Assembly: GCF_027744825.2 (NCBI RefSeq)
Contig: NC_071338.1
Coordinates: 28,271,501-28,335,500, forward strand
DNA from: Synchiropus splendidus
Lineage: Eukaryota > Chordata > Actinopteri > Syngnathiformes > Callionymidae
Length of the DNA stretch: 64,000 nt
Direction of reading: 5' to 3'
The notes below the pieces were generated by a model that was given only the letters and a program-made list of their open reading frames with translations, did no database searches and had not been told where the DNA came from. Made by a program: the position numbers and the translations under genes. Shown here piece by piece: positions 28,259 to 40,749 of the stretch (position 1 is its first letter; the number at the start of each line of letters is the position of its first letter).

Positions 28259-28825
28259 ACCGTAATTTTCCGACTATAGAGTGCCCCTGAATATAAGCTG
28301 CACCCATTTCATTTAAAAAGAAAATAGATTTTGTACATAAATGAGCCACACTGGTCTTTTCATAACACAATGCAATACGTTGTCGAAAGGTCAGTGATTT
28401 GAAATTGAGGCAGGATACTTAACATCACTTCTGAACTAGTTTTTAAAAAGGGGTCCAGCATCGACATCTGATTTGACAACAAACTCTGCTATGCCACTAA
28501 CATATTTAGGCTACTCACATCAAGCCGATGAAATCGTAGGCGTTTTTTTTTCCCCTGAAGTGCTGCAAATGTGCTGTTTTCAAATGCACCGTTTCAGCTG
28601 GTGGACTCGACAAAAGGCTGAGAGCGGCTGTGGCGGCGGAACTTTGGACACGCGGCTGAATCAGTCACGATGCTGGACTCTGGCACCGCTGACCTTTCTA
28701 CGGTGCAGACAGCACCACTGCACCTGCGGCTTATAGACCGGTGCGGCTCCTGTATGAACCTGATCTATTTTCCTCCTTAAATTATGTGGGTGCAGCTCAT
28801 ATTCCAGCACACTCTGTTGTACAAC
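28259..28825 (+). mobile_element. Fish MITE with ACCGTAATTTTCCGACTATA start
   Basis: Begins TACCGTAATTTTCCGACTAT and continues TATAAGCTGCACCCATTTCA, AAAAGAAAATAGATTTTGTA and CATAAATGAGCC. The right side has CTGCGGCTTATAGACCGGTG and GTGGGTGCAGCTCATATTCC. This is the familiar fish repeat built from GCCGCACC/GGTGCGGC modules. The right terminus that would match the start is not seen, so the copy is decayed at that side. It directly precedes another repeat at 28930. Confidence 0.7.
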
Positions 28826-28929
28826 ATTTGCAGGGATTTAGGGAACATATTTCATGGAAAAACAAAGGCCAAAATTATTTGCAGCTTCAGTAGTTTAACT
28901 GCAAATTGACCCAACGATAATTGATGTAG

Positions 28930-29209
28930 CGCCATGATTTAACAACATGTGGTGGAAGTTCAAAAGTTATAGACGGCTTTGGATGAAATTTTCAGAAAGA
29001 GAAATGGGAACAAATTACTGACATTTTGGGAGGGATAAGGATCACCGTCTGGATCCAGGAATTCTGTAACGTCAGCTTTTGCACCAGGTTGGTATTTATA
29101 CCCAGGAGTTTATTTTTTAATGATACTACAGTCATAGGGAGATTGTGTGGGGGGTGGACTGAAGCTGCTCGGCGGAGGTTTGCCCTCTCTGAGTGCCTTT
29201 CTAGTTGCA
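28930..29209 (+). repeat. Unnamed teleost dispersed repeat (GGATCCAGGAATT type)
   Basis: The motifs TTTTGGGAGGGATAAGGATC, GTCTGGATCCAGGAATTCTG, then GGGAGATTGTG and CTGCTCGGCGGAGGTTTGCC plus CTCTCTGAGTGCCTTTCTAG occur in the order known from a repeat widespread in fish and other vertebrate genomes. No terminal repeats identified. Name and class not assigned. Confidence 0.65.
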
Positions 29210-30312
29210 TGTGAAATGCATGTCATATTCGAAATAAACAACTCTTTAGTGTTATGATGTCTAAAACCTAATATTTTAAAGGAATAAAATGATCAATGAT
29301 CATGATAATTTTTTTGAAAAATGACTGGCTATTTTCTAAGTTTTGCATTTGACTGAAAACCAACATCTTCCTTCCGTCCTGAATTTTTTTGGACTGACTA
29401 AGGAGAAGTGACTATAAGTGGACACCGGCAGAGAAAACTCCGCAAGTGTTGGATTTGTAAAGACACACAATGTAACACAAAGTAGATAATGTTGAGATAC
29501 TTTAGTTTCCCTGCACGATAAAATCCAAAATGCATCTGGAATGGCCTTGGAATTCCGTCTTTAACGTCATCATCTTATTAACGCAGAGCAGCCAGATGAA
29601 GTTGACCTCCTGAACTCCTCTCAGACACAACACAAACCAAATGTGAATTTAGCGTAAAGCTCCCCCCAGCATAAATTGGACTCATTTAAGATGCTCGGAG
29701 AAATCAGAACCCATCATGTGGAGATGCTGAGATACATTTTTCCATTCCTCCTTATTCATCCAATTCAGATCTAATCTCCCCAGTGTTCTCTTGCTGTTGG
29801 TCTGGAGCGGCAAATGCATGATGGCGGCAGGGATTCAGACACTAACACTCACTCTTTGTTACACTCTGACTCACACACACACAGAGTCAGACATATGTCA
29901 GTGGCAGAGCTCTGAGTCAAAACCATCAACGTCAGTCAACCTGGGTGACTTCGCAAGTGCTATTCTCTTCATGGCTTTTCATATCAGTCATGTTGATGCA
30001 TCAAAATAACAGAAACGTTCTTCCTCCACAACACGACTCTTTCTGAGCGTTGGCATTCCCCTGCACACTAAATGTTGTCCTTTAGGGACCTAATTGCCTG
30101 TAATTTGCTTGTTGAAAGAATCTGCAGCTTGTCTGGATCAGTGACGCGTGGTAACCCGAGAAGGGCTGATGGGGGAGGCGGGGGAGGAAGACAGGAGGGA
30201 GAGGGAGGAAGCAGCAGGATTAGAATAAAAGGAGTGGCCCAGTCCGGCATTGGGAATATTTAAGATACTCCAGTGATCACCTGAAGACCCATAGCTCCCA
30301 TACAGTGTGGTG
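29210..30312. other. Unassigned stretch
   Basis: No gene or repeat recognised. A purine-rich GGGGGAGGCGGGGGAGG patch lies at about 30171-30210. The 29560-29790 part is free of simple repeats. Confidence 0.5.
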
Positions 30313-30411
<99 letters not shown>

Positions 30412-30553
30412 GATATAGATATAGATATAGATGTATAGATATCTATGAAACATCCATCCATACATCCATCTATATATTTATTTATATACATATATAGTAT
30501 ATATAGATGGATATCTATCTATGCAGCTATATATATATATCTATATACGTATA

Positions 30554-30589
<36 letters not shown>

Positions 30590-30618
30590 TAGAAAGATAG
30601 ATAGATAGATAGATAGAT
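30313..30618. repeat. Compound CTAT / AT / GATA microsatellite
   Basis: A run of about 24 CTAT units (30313-30410) is followed by mixed ATAG, CATC and AT repeats and then a GATA run (about 30587-30618). The two ends are reverse complements, so the block can fold on itself. Confidence 0.95.
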
Positions 30619-33600
30619 GTCTGCACTACTGCATAACCAAAACGCTTTACATGATACACAACGCTTTAAAACTCTATATACAGTAAGTAAGAGCCATTTT
30701 ACCATATCAAAATAGCAAGGAAGCTGTGTTTTTTTTTTTTAATATCCTTCACAAGTGAAACATGAAACAAACTCACAATCTAAAAGTATCACAAAACTCC
30801 TATCACCAAGCCCCGAAACACTACATCGCCCCCTCGCAATATGGCGTCTCCATGGCTAAATATTTAGCTTGGGCCTGAAGTCACCTATTAGCAACCAATG
30901 GGGCGACGGCCTCCCCCTCATCCTTTGTGTCGTGTCTCTCACCTTCAACTGTCACATATGTTCCACTAAAGTTGGATGACAGCATCCAGCGACACACGCT
31001 TTGATGTGCTGCGCAGGGCCGATCTTCTCACGCTGCACCACCGATTGTTTTCCCTGTTCGCCCTTCTGGCAAGAAAGTGTATCGTTGATCGATCTTGGTC
31101 TCGACTGCGACCAATATGGTCGCTCCATCAGCTCACCACATTTTCATCAGAACTCGCTGCTTAAATAAACATGATGTGGAACACGTTTTCTACATTAATC
31201 AGCACATGCTTGCTGCTTCATTTTAGATGCCTGTACTTTTGAAGTGATGACCTGGATCCTCTTGAAAGAGTGCTTATCGTCTTCAGCTCTCATGGAACAC
31301 AGTCTTCAGTCGAGCTTGAATCATCTAAACGAAATTCAGAAAGAATACTCAATAAAAATGTTTGGTTTTTTTTGGTATTTCAGTCAAAAATACTAAATAA
31401 ATCCACATAAAAAAGCCTCAGTACATATGTGATGCATGTTTAGTGGTCAGTTTCATGCTGCTGCTTTGCGCCACCGGTCTCTGTTTCTTGTTTGTCTCCT
31501 CGGAAAAATAAACCAGCCTCTGCTGACTCAGCGGCGCAGCGTGTTCGACAGCAGGATCGGTCCGTCAAGAGTATCGATGGTTTGAATCTGACTGGCCAAC
31601 TGAAGCGTCTAATGGCCACAGAATATGAGACGGAGTAGAAATATGGACGCCCCTGTTGCTGAGCGCGAATACACAGATGCAGTGTGACCATTTGACGGTT
31701 GTTCAGCGACTCTGGTTCTCAGCCTCAGCTGGTGGACCGCCCTCCCCGCGTGCCTCTGAGCAGACACATCGAAGCTGAAAGTCTTGGAATGGCTGTGGCG
31801 TTCACTTGATTGGACTGAGATTAGACTGCTCCCATTCAGTCGGGGTCACCGTCCTCGTGTTTGACAGTCCAAATCGCCAGCAAATTGTGTCATTTCCTAC
31901 TGCTGTTTGAGTGTGTGTGTGTTTTTGAAATTTTCAATGGCTACGTACCATTGTATTTGTTTATTTTCCACGGGAATATTCACCTAAATTACATCTTTTC
32001 GTACCCGGCTACATGAGTTTGTTTTGCATTGTCCGATTGTCATTCGGCATTTTGGGTTTGTGTTTTCGAGCTATGACAGAGCTGTTGTGTGTTTTCCTGG
32101 ATGTCAGTCGTCTGATGTTGATTCGTTGGCCGGTGCTAGCAGCATTTTGGCAAGTGGAGCCGCTTCATAGTTTACATCTGCCTGTTCTCCTGTCCTGTAC
32201 GCTCCTCCTGGGACCACCCAGAAGACCCAGAGTCCAGCGGTGGAGCTTTCTTGCCTTGTCTTTGTCCAAGTTTTTGTTCCTCCTGCTGGAAAGTCCCACT
32301 TGTGTGAAGTAACAAAAAAGGATTGTGCCGTAAACACGATATTCTGATGCAGACCAGGACACGGTGCACACAATATATTGGACTCAGAACATTTCATGAT
32401 GCGTTTGACCCTTTGTGTTTGGATTTCCGGAGACAGCATTTTTTTTTGTTTAATAAATTAATGTATAATAAAAAATGTTAAATCTAATGATAACGTAATT
32501 TCATTCATGCAGATGTCTTAGCTATTCAATATTCAATATTGCTTTTCAATATTATACTTAACTTACATTTCAGACATAATTACAGTAATAATAATAATAA
32601 GAAGAAGAATGTGTCTTGTAATTTTTTTTAAATATTGTATTTTTTATTATTTTATTCTTGCTTATTTCCAGTCACTCATGTTATGTTTTTGTTCACTAGC
32701 ACATTTATTTTACACTTAAATTGACCATGGATGACATAGTCTTGTCTATAAAAAAAAAAAAAAGGTACATTCCAGCAAGACTCACAGCCACCTTGTCACC
32801 CGCTGACACACAGAGCGTAGGATGCTTAATGGCAGACTTAGAGAGTTTGGCGTCAGCACAGGGTCCCGTCCTGTCCTCTCTCGTCTTCACACTCCGGCAG
32901 TGTTTACATTCGGGGGTCATGGACTCTGTAACTGCAGATACGCTCGTATCTCTCTGTCCTGTCTTTCTCCCCAGGGACAGACCATAATAGCCATCCTCTC
33001 CACTGCCAAGGTAATGCCATACATGGCACGAAAGTTTCGATTCTGGAACTTGTTTGGAGGGAAGATTGCGGCGTTGTTGATGAAATTGTGCTGCAGGCTG
33101 GGGATTTTTTTTTTCTCCCAGTGATGTGCGATATTTCTGTTTTTCGTTGCCACATCCCACAGCATGATTTTCAACCTGTGTGTTGCTGCAGTGTTGCCTG
33201 CTGATGTCATGAAATGTGATTTGTCATTCGTCAGTAAATGTCAAAGTATTAATTTCATGAAGCTGAAATTAATTGCCATCAGTTACAGTTTCTTAATTTT
33301 TTATCTTTTAATTTTGATTATTTTTCCCCGATGATTTAAACGCATGGAATTGTTTTAGTCTTTCATTTCACTCACAGAACATAATACTAATTTAAAAAAA
33401 AATACAAATATATGTATATATATATACAGCTGAAATAGCTGTAACAGCTAAAATAAAATCTGCACAAGATGCCAATCTTCCAAACTTCAAGTATCACATA
33501 TTTGCCACTGAACAGTATTTTTTCACTCAAAATATTATTGCATACAACAAATAGTTCCCAGATCAATCTCCTACAATTTGCCATGTCATGTTCTCTTGAC

Positions 33601-35529
33601 CAGTAGCTCAGTGACTCAAAGGCTGTTTTTCAATGTAATGAATGAATTATTATTATTATTATTTTATTAATCGTTCTTCATATTTAACATCTCTCCAGAG
33701 TCAGTCCTCTTTTTTGCCTCATTTATATATTTAAATACATTAATAAAAATTTTTTTTCTTCTCTTTGATCTTCCACACTGTATTCTCATTAGCACTAAAT
33801 AGTAAAATACATTATCTGTGATATAACAGCAAATCATTTTCTCTTTTATATACCCATGCATGTATCTGCTGTCATCGTCAGCCTGAATCCAAATGTCCAT
33901 TTAAAGATTGAATATGGAGTGCACTTGCACTTATCTGCAAAACATTTTGGGATTTTGATGAAATAAAAAAAATAAAATATCACTATAACTAATGTAGTAC
34001 AACTCGGTCACTTGCAACATAGAATAGCAGTCAAAGTTGAAGCAGTGAGATGATAGCCGGTCGGTCGTGTGCCGGAGCTTAGTTCCACAAGAGTTAGCAA
34101 TGCCCCCCAAACCAAGTTGTATATAATAAACATGAATATGGATTTGTCTTTGTCTCTCACTAGCACCTGAAATATCTCATGTTAGTCGAGTGCTGGCTGT
34201 AATCTCATTGGCTGAATTGTGCTTTGAGTTCATTTGCTTTTCATTTGAGTCCTGGATTTCACAACTGATTTTTTTTTTTTTACAAAAAATGTATAGCATA
34301 ACATTTTATGAATAACTTTACACAGCTCAAAATTCATAGCCAATTATTTCACTTAAAATATTCAATTGTAGAAATGATTTCGGAGTCTGAGACAGATTTG
34401 CTTCCACACACTCCAGAGGAAACGCTCCGCTGTGGAAAAACAATTGTTTCATTCACTATTTATTTCCTGATTCATTTGAGATTTTAAAGAAGAACACACA
34501 CGTCTGCAGAAGTGCATTCGCGATGGAAAACTCTCAGGTTTCTTTATTGGAAAATATATATAAAATAATGCAATAAATATATATCAACAATATGTATAAA
34601 TGTATGAAATAATACATAAACAAAGCCCATTTGCATGATGCGATCTGAGCAGCTCTCTGCTGTTCTGGTGTGGCAGAATCGTCTTGTTCACATTGTTTAC
34701 CGTCAGATCTTCACTCTTCTCTTGATCTGAAAGTAGAGATTGGAATTTACCTTAACGTTCTCGCTTGGCTTTTCTCCACACCCTGATAGGCGGGTGAACC
34801 AAAGAGGAAGTGGGATGAGGGCGATTTCTTTTTTTTTTTTCCTTTATGTAATCTGGCTGCATGTTAACACGTCACAGCCAATCTAATCAGCCTCTCAGGA
34901 CAAAAGCGCCACAGAGGAACTCTGTAATTGCCCATTTGTTCTGTATCTCCAACCACTCAGCAGCGCTAACTGGCCCCAGTCTCAGACCCCCACCGCGCTC
35001 CCACCCCCAAAAGCTTTCCCAGGCTCCGCGCACACACACACACACACTTGCCCACACAGTAGATGTTTACTTGTAATCATGGCATTTAGTTACAATAATT
35101 TATTTCCTCGTGTACGAGACATGGAAAACACACATCACTGCAGACCCAGGACCTTGGAGCCAAGTTCACATTTGCTGTGCGGGTTATAGAGTTACAAGTA
35201 TGCGTCAGGCCGCCATTGTTGCTCGGAGACGGAGCAGGTGGGCTGACCTCATTCGCTTCTCATTGAAACCAGCAGGAGAGTGTGAAGCTGTTTCACCGCA
35301 GTAGTTGATTCAGCCTGATCGAGACGGTGAGGACGTCTCTGCAGGGCGGAACTGATGAGGCCCGGAATAAAAGTGTCCGTCGCGAAAACGCTAGCAGGCA
35401 AATCTTTTGAAACCCTGTGTCACAGATCCACGGGATTTTATCAACTTGAATAACCGCAATTTCAATCCTTAACACTAAACAGTCCTTCTCAGATTAATAT
35501 TGAAGATTTTAGCTGTATGTGTCCTCATG
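30619..35529. other. Unassigned stretch, mostly AT-rich
   Basis: Contains a T-run near 30728-30741, an AAT/AAG run near 32588-32610, an A-run near 32750-32763, an ATT run near 33646-33664, a T-run near 34266-34281 and a CA run at 35031-35047. Frames of up to 151 codons (32705-33160, minus) overlap open frames on the other strand and show no domain. No transposon recognised. Confidence 0.5.
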
Positions 35530-35640
35530 TAACATGAGTTCAAACTCGAGGGCCAAATCTGGCTCCTCTCCATGTCTTTAGGTGGCCCTTGAATTGAATT
35601 GTCCACAGTGAAATAATGCAGGATGAGGATAGGAAGGTTA
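35530..35640. repeat. Possible degraded hAT-like fragment
   Basis: GAGTTCAAACTCGAGGGCCA then AATCTGGCTCC and AGGTGGCCCTTGAATT resemble termini of hAT-type elements that carry a GGCCAAATCTGGC phrase. A similar phrase, GGGTCAAATCTGACCTGCC, is at about 38096. Ends and target duplication were not identified. Confidence 0.3.
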
Positions 35641-35702
35641 ATATATGTTTTTGTTCCAAATAATTTAACTGAGTTTCATGTACATTTTGACATCAACTAC
35701 AT

Positions 35703-36021
35703 CAGAGGTGGGCATTTAAATTTCCTAAAGGGCCACATTATAAACTGTGACTGTTGTGAGGGGCCATCATGCCAAAAGAAAGGCGGCGACTATGAAATGT
35801 AAAATACTAAAATGACAAAATGAAAAGAAAAATAAAACATTTTGTCATGAATGTGCTGTATTTACTGTTGAACCAGGACTGACTAAAACAGAAACAGGAC
35901 AAAAAAATGACAGAAAATGACAACTTGTCAGTTGTAGAGTTTTAGTCAGACCTGATGAGGGCCACAAAAACACAGGTAAAGGGCCCCATATGCCCCCCGG
36001 ACCACACTTTGCCCAAGTCTG
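35703..36021 (-). mobile_element. hAT-like non-autonomous transposon, family 1, copy D (internally deleted)
   Basis: Left end CAGAGGTGGGCATTTAAATT and right end CTTTGCCCAAGTCTG are the reverse-complemented family termini. Flanking 8-mers AACTACAT (35695-35702) and AACGACAT (36022-36029) agree at seven of eight positions, consistent with an aged target duplication. At 319 bp it is about 200 bp shorter than copy B. Shared internal phrases include CATCATGCCAAAAGAAAGGC and TCAGACCTGATGAGGGCC. Confidence 0.88.
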
Positions 36022-36029
36022 AACGACAT

Positions 36030-39000
36030 GAATCCTTACGTCAGGCAGCCCTGATGTCCATCGAGCTCATTACTGACCCCCGCAGGAGCCTCGCGGTATT
36101 ACCATTATTTAGCCGTGAACGCAGCCAAAGGAATTTCAAGTGTACATATTTATATAATTATTCTGAAACAATATTACTTAATCCGATAGATGTGAACTGA
36201 AGCCATCAAGAAAAACCTGTTGTCATGGTTCCATGGTAGATAGGGAGGATGTCACGCAACTGCAGCTAAGCGAAGAAGAGAGAAGAATTTAAATATAGAA
36301 AAAGAAGAGTGGCACAATGTGAGACTTCAGATCCGTAATGGTCTTCACTGACCAGCGCGGCCACGCTGCCAGTCCTGGCTCCTGCCTGCAGTCACTGGGT
36401 CACAGGGTTAACACAAGCCAATTACCAAAACAGTTAGGGAGGAGACAGGAAACACAATATTTACCACATGACCACACACAGAAACGCTTCCTTTGTGCCT
36501 TTCTTTCACCCTGATGCTTGCGGTTTTATGATGCAGGATTAAAAATATAATCTTTAAACAAAAACATTACTTAATGTATTACTGGTGTTATAATCCTCTG
36601 ATTTGTTAATACAAACTGAGCTTTTAATTCTCACGTTATTGGCATCTCATTGAGCACTTTTCATTTTTTTTATTTATATTTTTCTTTTTTCATGTCTTCT
36701 ACTTTTTTAAATTCTTATTTTCATTCTTTTTTTGGAGCTGGGGGTCGCGGGAGGTCCATTGCTGACCCCTAGAAATTCTTTCACTGTTGAGGGCCTTTTC
36801 ACTTTCTGCATTTGGATGACTCTCTCCACATATAAACGTCTTCCCTTCGCCCCGCTATCATCTCAATGCATTCATCATGCAGCTAATCGAACTCCGGTGA
36901 GATAAGTGGTTTTCCAGTAGGACAATATCACATGAGACGTCCCATCAGGCAGCGGGACGACGTTCTTGCATCACTCCAATGTTTTGACACGTTTGATAAC
37001 TATAAATGTTGGCGTATCCGGGATGTTTACGTTGGGGATGTTTGGCGTAACCCTGGCGTGTGGCTATGGGACAGCGCGGGGGGTCTCCCTGCTTCCTGTT
37101 TATCACATCCTCAATGTGAATGTCAAACAGTTTACCTAACAAGGCACTCTCTGTCTTCTTTCTGTCGCATGCTCACATGAACACACACACACACACAGAC
37201 ACTTTCGGATGTACAGAAACCCAAATTCTGCCACTCTATAGAGAAACATTTTTTCCGCAACAGTGGTCACATGGGTTAGGGATTTCCTCTGAAAGTGTGC
37301 GTGAACAATTTTTTTTTTTTTTCCGCCAGCGGTGGCTAAAAATATATGCACGCTAACACTATAGAATGATCAGTTTGCAAGGAAGCGTTGTCCCCCCCCA
37401 AACAGCCTCAGTGTTCTCGTCTTAATTTCACGACGTTCTCAACCGCCTTGTAAACCACGCACAAGCTCCACAATGTAACGTGAGAGAGGGGATGTGAGCG
37501 GAGGGGATGGGGGTGGATGCAGAGGAGGTATGCATGTGAGAGGCTGGAGGAGGTGATGGTAATTTGCAAGCTCAGTTTTAGAGCTTTAGAGGATCTGCCA
37601 TCTATCTGATATCTGCCCGGGCTTCTCCAGGCGCAGTGGGTGGCTCCACGTCTGGACCAGACCGCATGCGTCTGGACACGCGCGAGAGAGGCTGAAATTA
37701 TAGATTCGGATCATGTATTATTTGAAAAATACAACCCTTACAATGATATAGTCTGGGGAATTCAGCATGTCGATGAGAATTAAGGAAAATCCCCAAATTT
37801 CAGGTCATTTCATGGATTATGAGCTCAATGTCTGATTTAGAAGCAATTGTCACTGTTAATTGATGTGCAGGGAAGATTGGCTCCAATATCTGAAATCAGT
37901 TGTGCTACAAAAACAATAAAAAAATAGAATTTGTCATGATGAAGTTGCCCCTATACGTTAGATGGATTCACAATAGGGACGTGTAAAGCAATATGCTTGT
38001 AAAGCAAGTATCTAGAGCAACTTTTAAACTCATCAACCAACCAGCTTTGGTTTTTAGAAGATGGTTTGAAATGTTCTTGTCAAATCCGAGCCTTGGGGTC
38101 AAATCTGACCTGCCATGAAATGTCATGTGGCCTGCAAGGACTGAAAAACATAAAAAAGAAATGTATTTATTTTTGGCCTTGGTGTTTGAACTGGTGAACT
38201 CTTGCGTGATCCGGTTTGACCTCATTTCAATTAAGGAAAACTTAAAAATAAAAATAGGGAATAAGACGAAAGCCTCGTTCCTGGATTTGTCAGACAGAAA
38301 TGTATAAATGAATGAGGAAAATGGCTTTAATTTTGGCATATTTAATATGACCGTATACATAAATTGACGCCAGTATTTAGAGTGAAAACAATACTGAAAG
38401 TAAAGTAGCAAAAGTAGCTGGTTATAACTAATGTTTTTATTTATTTTCAGTCAATACATGAATATATTCAGAAGGACGGATTTAAATTTAATATAAATAC
38501 AGGGAACATTTATTAACCTAGACAAAATACTTCACCATATGTGCAGCATCTTAGCCAGTAAAAAGACAATAAAGTATAGATTAGTGTGTTACGAAGGACT
38601 GATCAGATTTTACCCTGAAATCAAATCAAAATCTAATCCAAAAATGTTCACTCTGAACAACACAATAATTACAAAGTATTTAGCAAAAATGAGCAAGTAA
38701 TTACGTTATTAATAGTTAATATTTGTTCCCCAAACTAAAGTGTTACCCAAATGCTGCAGCAACATTAAATAGATAAACAACACAATGATGAATATTCATG
38801 TATAAACTGTCAAGAAGCTTTGTCGCGTTACTTTATTTTAACCCCAATAACTTCTCTGCAACCCTGCGACAGAAGCATAAAGATGCCGTTGTTGAGCAAT
38901 CTGCGTGCGTATCTATGTCGGAAAATGGAAAAAGGAGCATGAGACACCAGGAGAGTGAGTGAGTGTGTGAGTGTATGTGGGTGGTCTGGTACAACAAGAG

Positions 39001-40013
39001 GTCGCTTGGACATGGAGGTTCTCCACCGAGGCTGGAAGTCAACTGTTAAAAGAGCAGCAGGAGCAGCCTGAATGAAATCACAACATACCCGCGCGAAGAA
39101 AGCTAAATGGGGAGAGTCGACGGCGAAGACGGGTCCCGCCGAGACCCGCTGAGGGGCCGTGGATGAGCCTAACCACAAAGCAGCTCTTTCACAAGGGGAA
39201 ACATACATGGGTCGGCTGTTTCGGCCAATAAAGTTTCAATAGATTTAAATAGCAGCGTGGCCGAAGTTGGGTCCTGCCACGGAGGAGCAGACGCTCTTGA
39301 GTCATGAAACTCAGCCTCCTGCCACTGATCCGCCTGTGGTTTCCTAAATCCAAATTCACAAGAGAAACATCTGATGGACGCATTTTATTCTGCAATTGTT
39401 CTCGGATGTCTACATAGATGGAATGTGACTTTTATTGGACCCAAAAATTCAATGTTGGTTTGCAAGGATATTGTTAGCCAAAGTGAAACATGTGAGCTTT
39501 TGTGTTGCCGTACAGTGTTGTGGCCCGATATTTCATGTGACAGACGTCAACCCTTGACTTGTACTGTAGTATTTAAGTTGATAACACTGATACCATTAGT
39601 GTAATATTTCAATGGTAGAATGACATAACTAGCTAGATATAACCGTGACCGCACGTTTTGATTCATGTTCTGGGAGTTTGTTCTGCAGGTGAGATGCTCA
39701 GTCACTGAAGGCTGCTTTCAACGATAGAATCGGAGCCTCTGAGGGGAATAAATCATTACCAAGGAGGGGCTTCCACTGACAGGAAGCCAATTCAGTGAAA
39801 TGAGCTTGAGCTCGATGTGAGCCCAGATTGAGTGGCATTTGGTTACGTTTGCAGATGCAACTCAACAACCTCTGTTAATTGCTTAAAAGTGTCAAGTTAA
39901 AAAAATGGTAAAACTGAGAAGTCACAGTTCTTTGTCTGAAATAGAGACAGTAATTTCTAGGTTTATAAATAAAGTAGAAAGAAAGAAAGAAAAGCTTTGT
40001 TGTAATGATAATA
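36030..40013. other. Unassigned stretch
   Basis: Nothing coding recognised. It holds a CA run near 37182-37197, a T-run at about 37310-37322, and a possible hAT-like phrase near 38096. The parts 36780-36910 and 39660-39880 lack simple repeats and are noted as candidate conserved non-coding DNA in the findings. Confidence 0.5.
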
Positions 40014-40021
40014 ATCTAAAC

Positions 40022-40741
40022 CAGGGGTTCTTAACCTTTTTGATCTCGGGGCCCACCTTTCCCTGAACCAATGGACCCGGGGCCCATTCAAGTAATAGAG
40101 CTGATTCATTGCTCTTGATTTCACTTGTGATCAATAACCATATCGAATCTACTTACAAACGAACCAACAAACAAACAAACAAACAAATTGACAGCCCAAA
40201 CAAACCAAAACCTTGTGGAATGACATGAAACCATGTCCAACCAGCAGCAGAACCAGGTGCAAGTCAGATTCATCAAATTTACTAAATAAAAAAGAAAAAA
40301 TACACTTGATGCAAACTGTTGAGAAATTTGTAAAAACGGAATCAAATTCAGAATAAAATAAACATAATAAAACCATGTCTAAATATCATAAAATAATAAT
40401 AATATATTTTATCTAAACTCCAAAGAAGATATAAGTGAAGTGTAAATAAAAGTATTGGCATTTCAAAACTGCTTCAACAGTTGAACAGTTTTTACCTTTG
40501 GGGGCGACATCACTTTCTTTATCATTGTTACGTTTCAATAACTTCTCCATAGTTGTTAACTATCACAGATTTGCAGCTGTCAAGTCAATTCAGTGGCTCA
40601 CTATCGCCACCATACATGGCTAATGTATTAAAATGGAGCATCTCACGACCCAAAGGTGTGAAACAAAAAAACTTTTAGCGGCCCTCAAGAAGGCGCTCGC
40701 GGCCAAACCATGGGCCCCGGCCCTATGGTTGAGAATCACTG
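40022..40741 (+). mobile_element. hAT-like non-autonomous transposon, family 2, copy 1
   Basis: Starts CAGGGGTTCTTAACCTTTTT and ends GGTTGAGAATCACTG, giving CAG(G/T)G(G/A)TTCT(T/C)AACC inverted termini of the Charlie/hAT kind. Flanking 8-mers ATCTAAAC (40014-40021) and CTCTAAAC (40742-40749) agree at seven of eight. The interior has an AAAC tetranucleotide run (40166-40187), CAGCAGCAGAACCAGGTGCA and CACAGATTTGCAGCTGTC, all shared with the copies at 49705 and 59664. The 67- to 75-codon frames here are not transposase. 720 bp, non-autonomous. Confidence 0.9.
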
Positions 40742-40749
40742 CTCTAAAC

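Noticed and set aside
30313..30618. CRISPR-like regular repeats
   Set aside because: The period is four bases with no spacers; it is a microsatellite in a vertebrate-type genome.
32705..33160. 151-codon minus frame with overlapping plus frames
   Set aside because: Open frames on both strands, an A-run inside, and no family resemblance.
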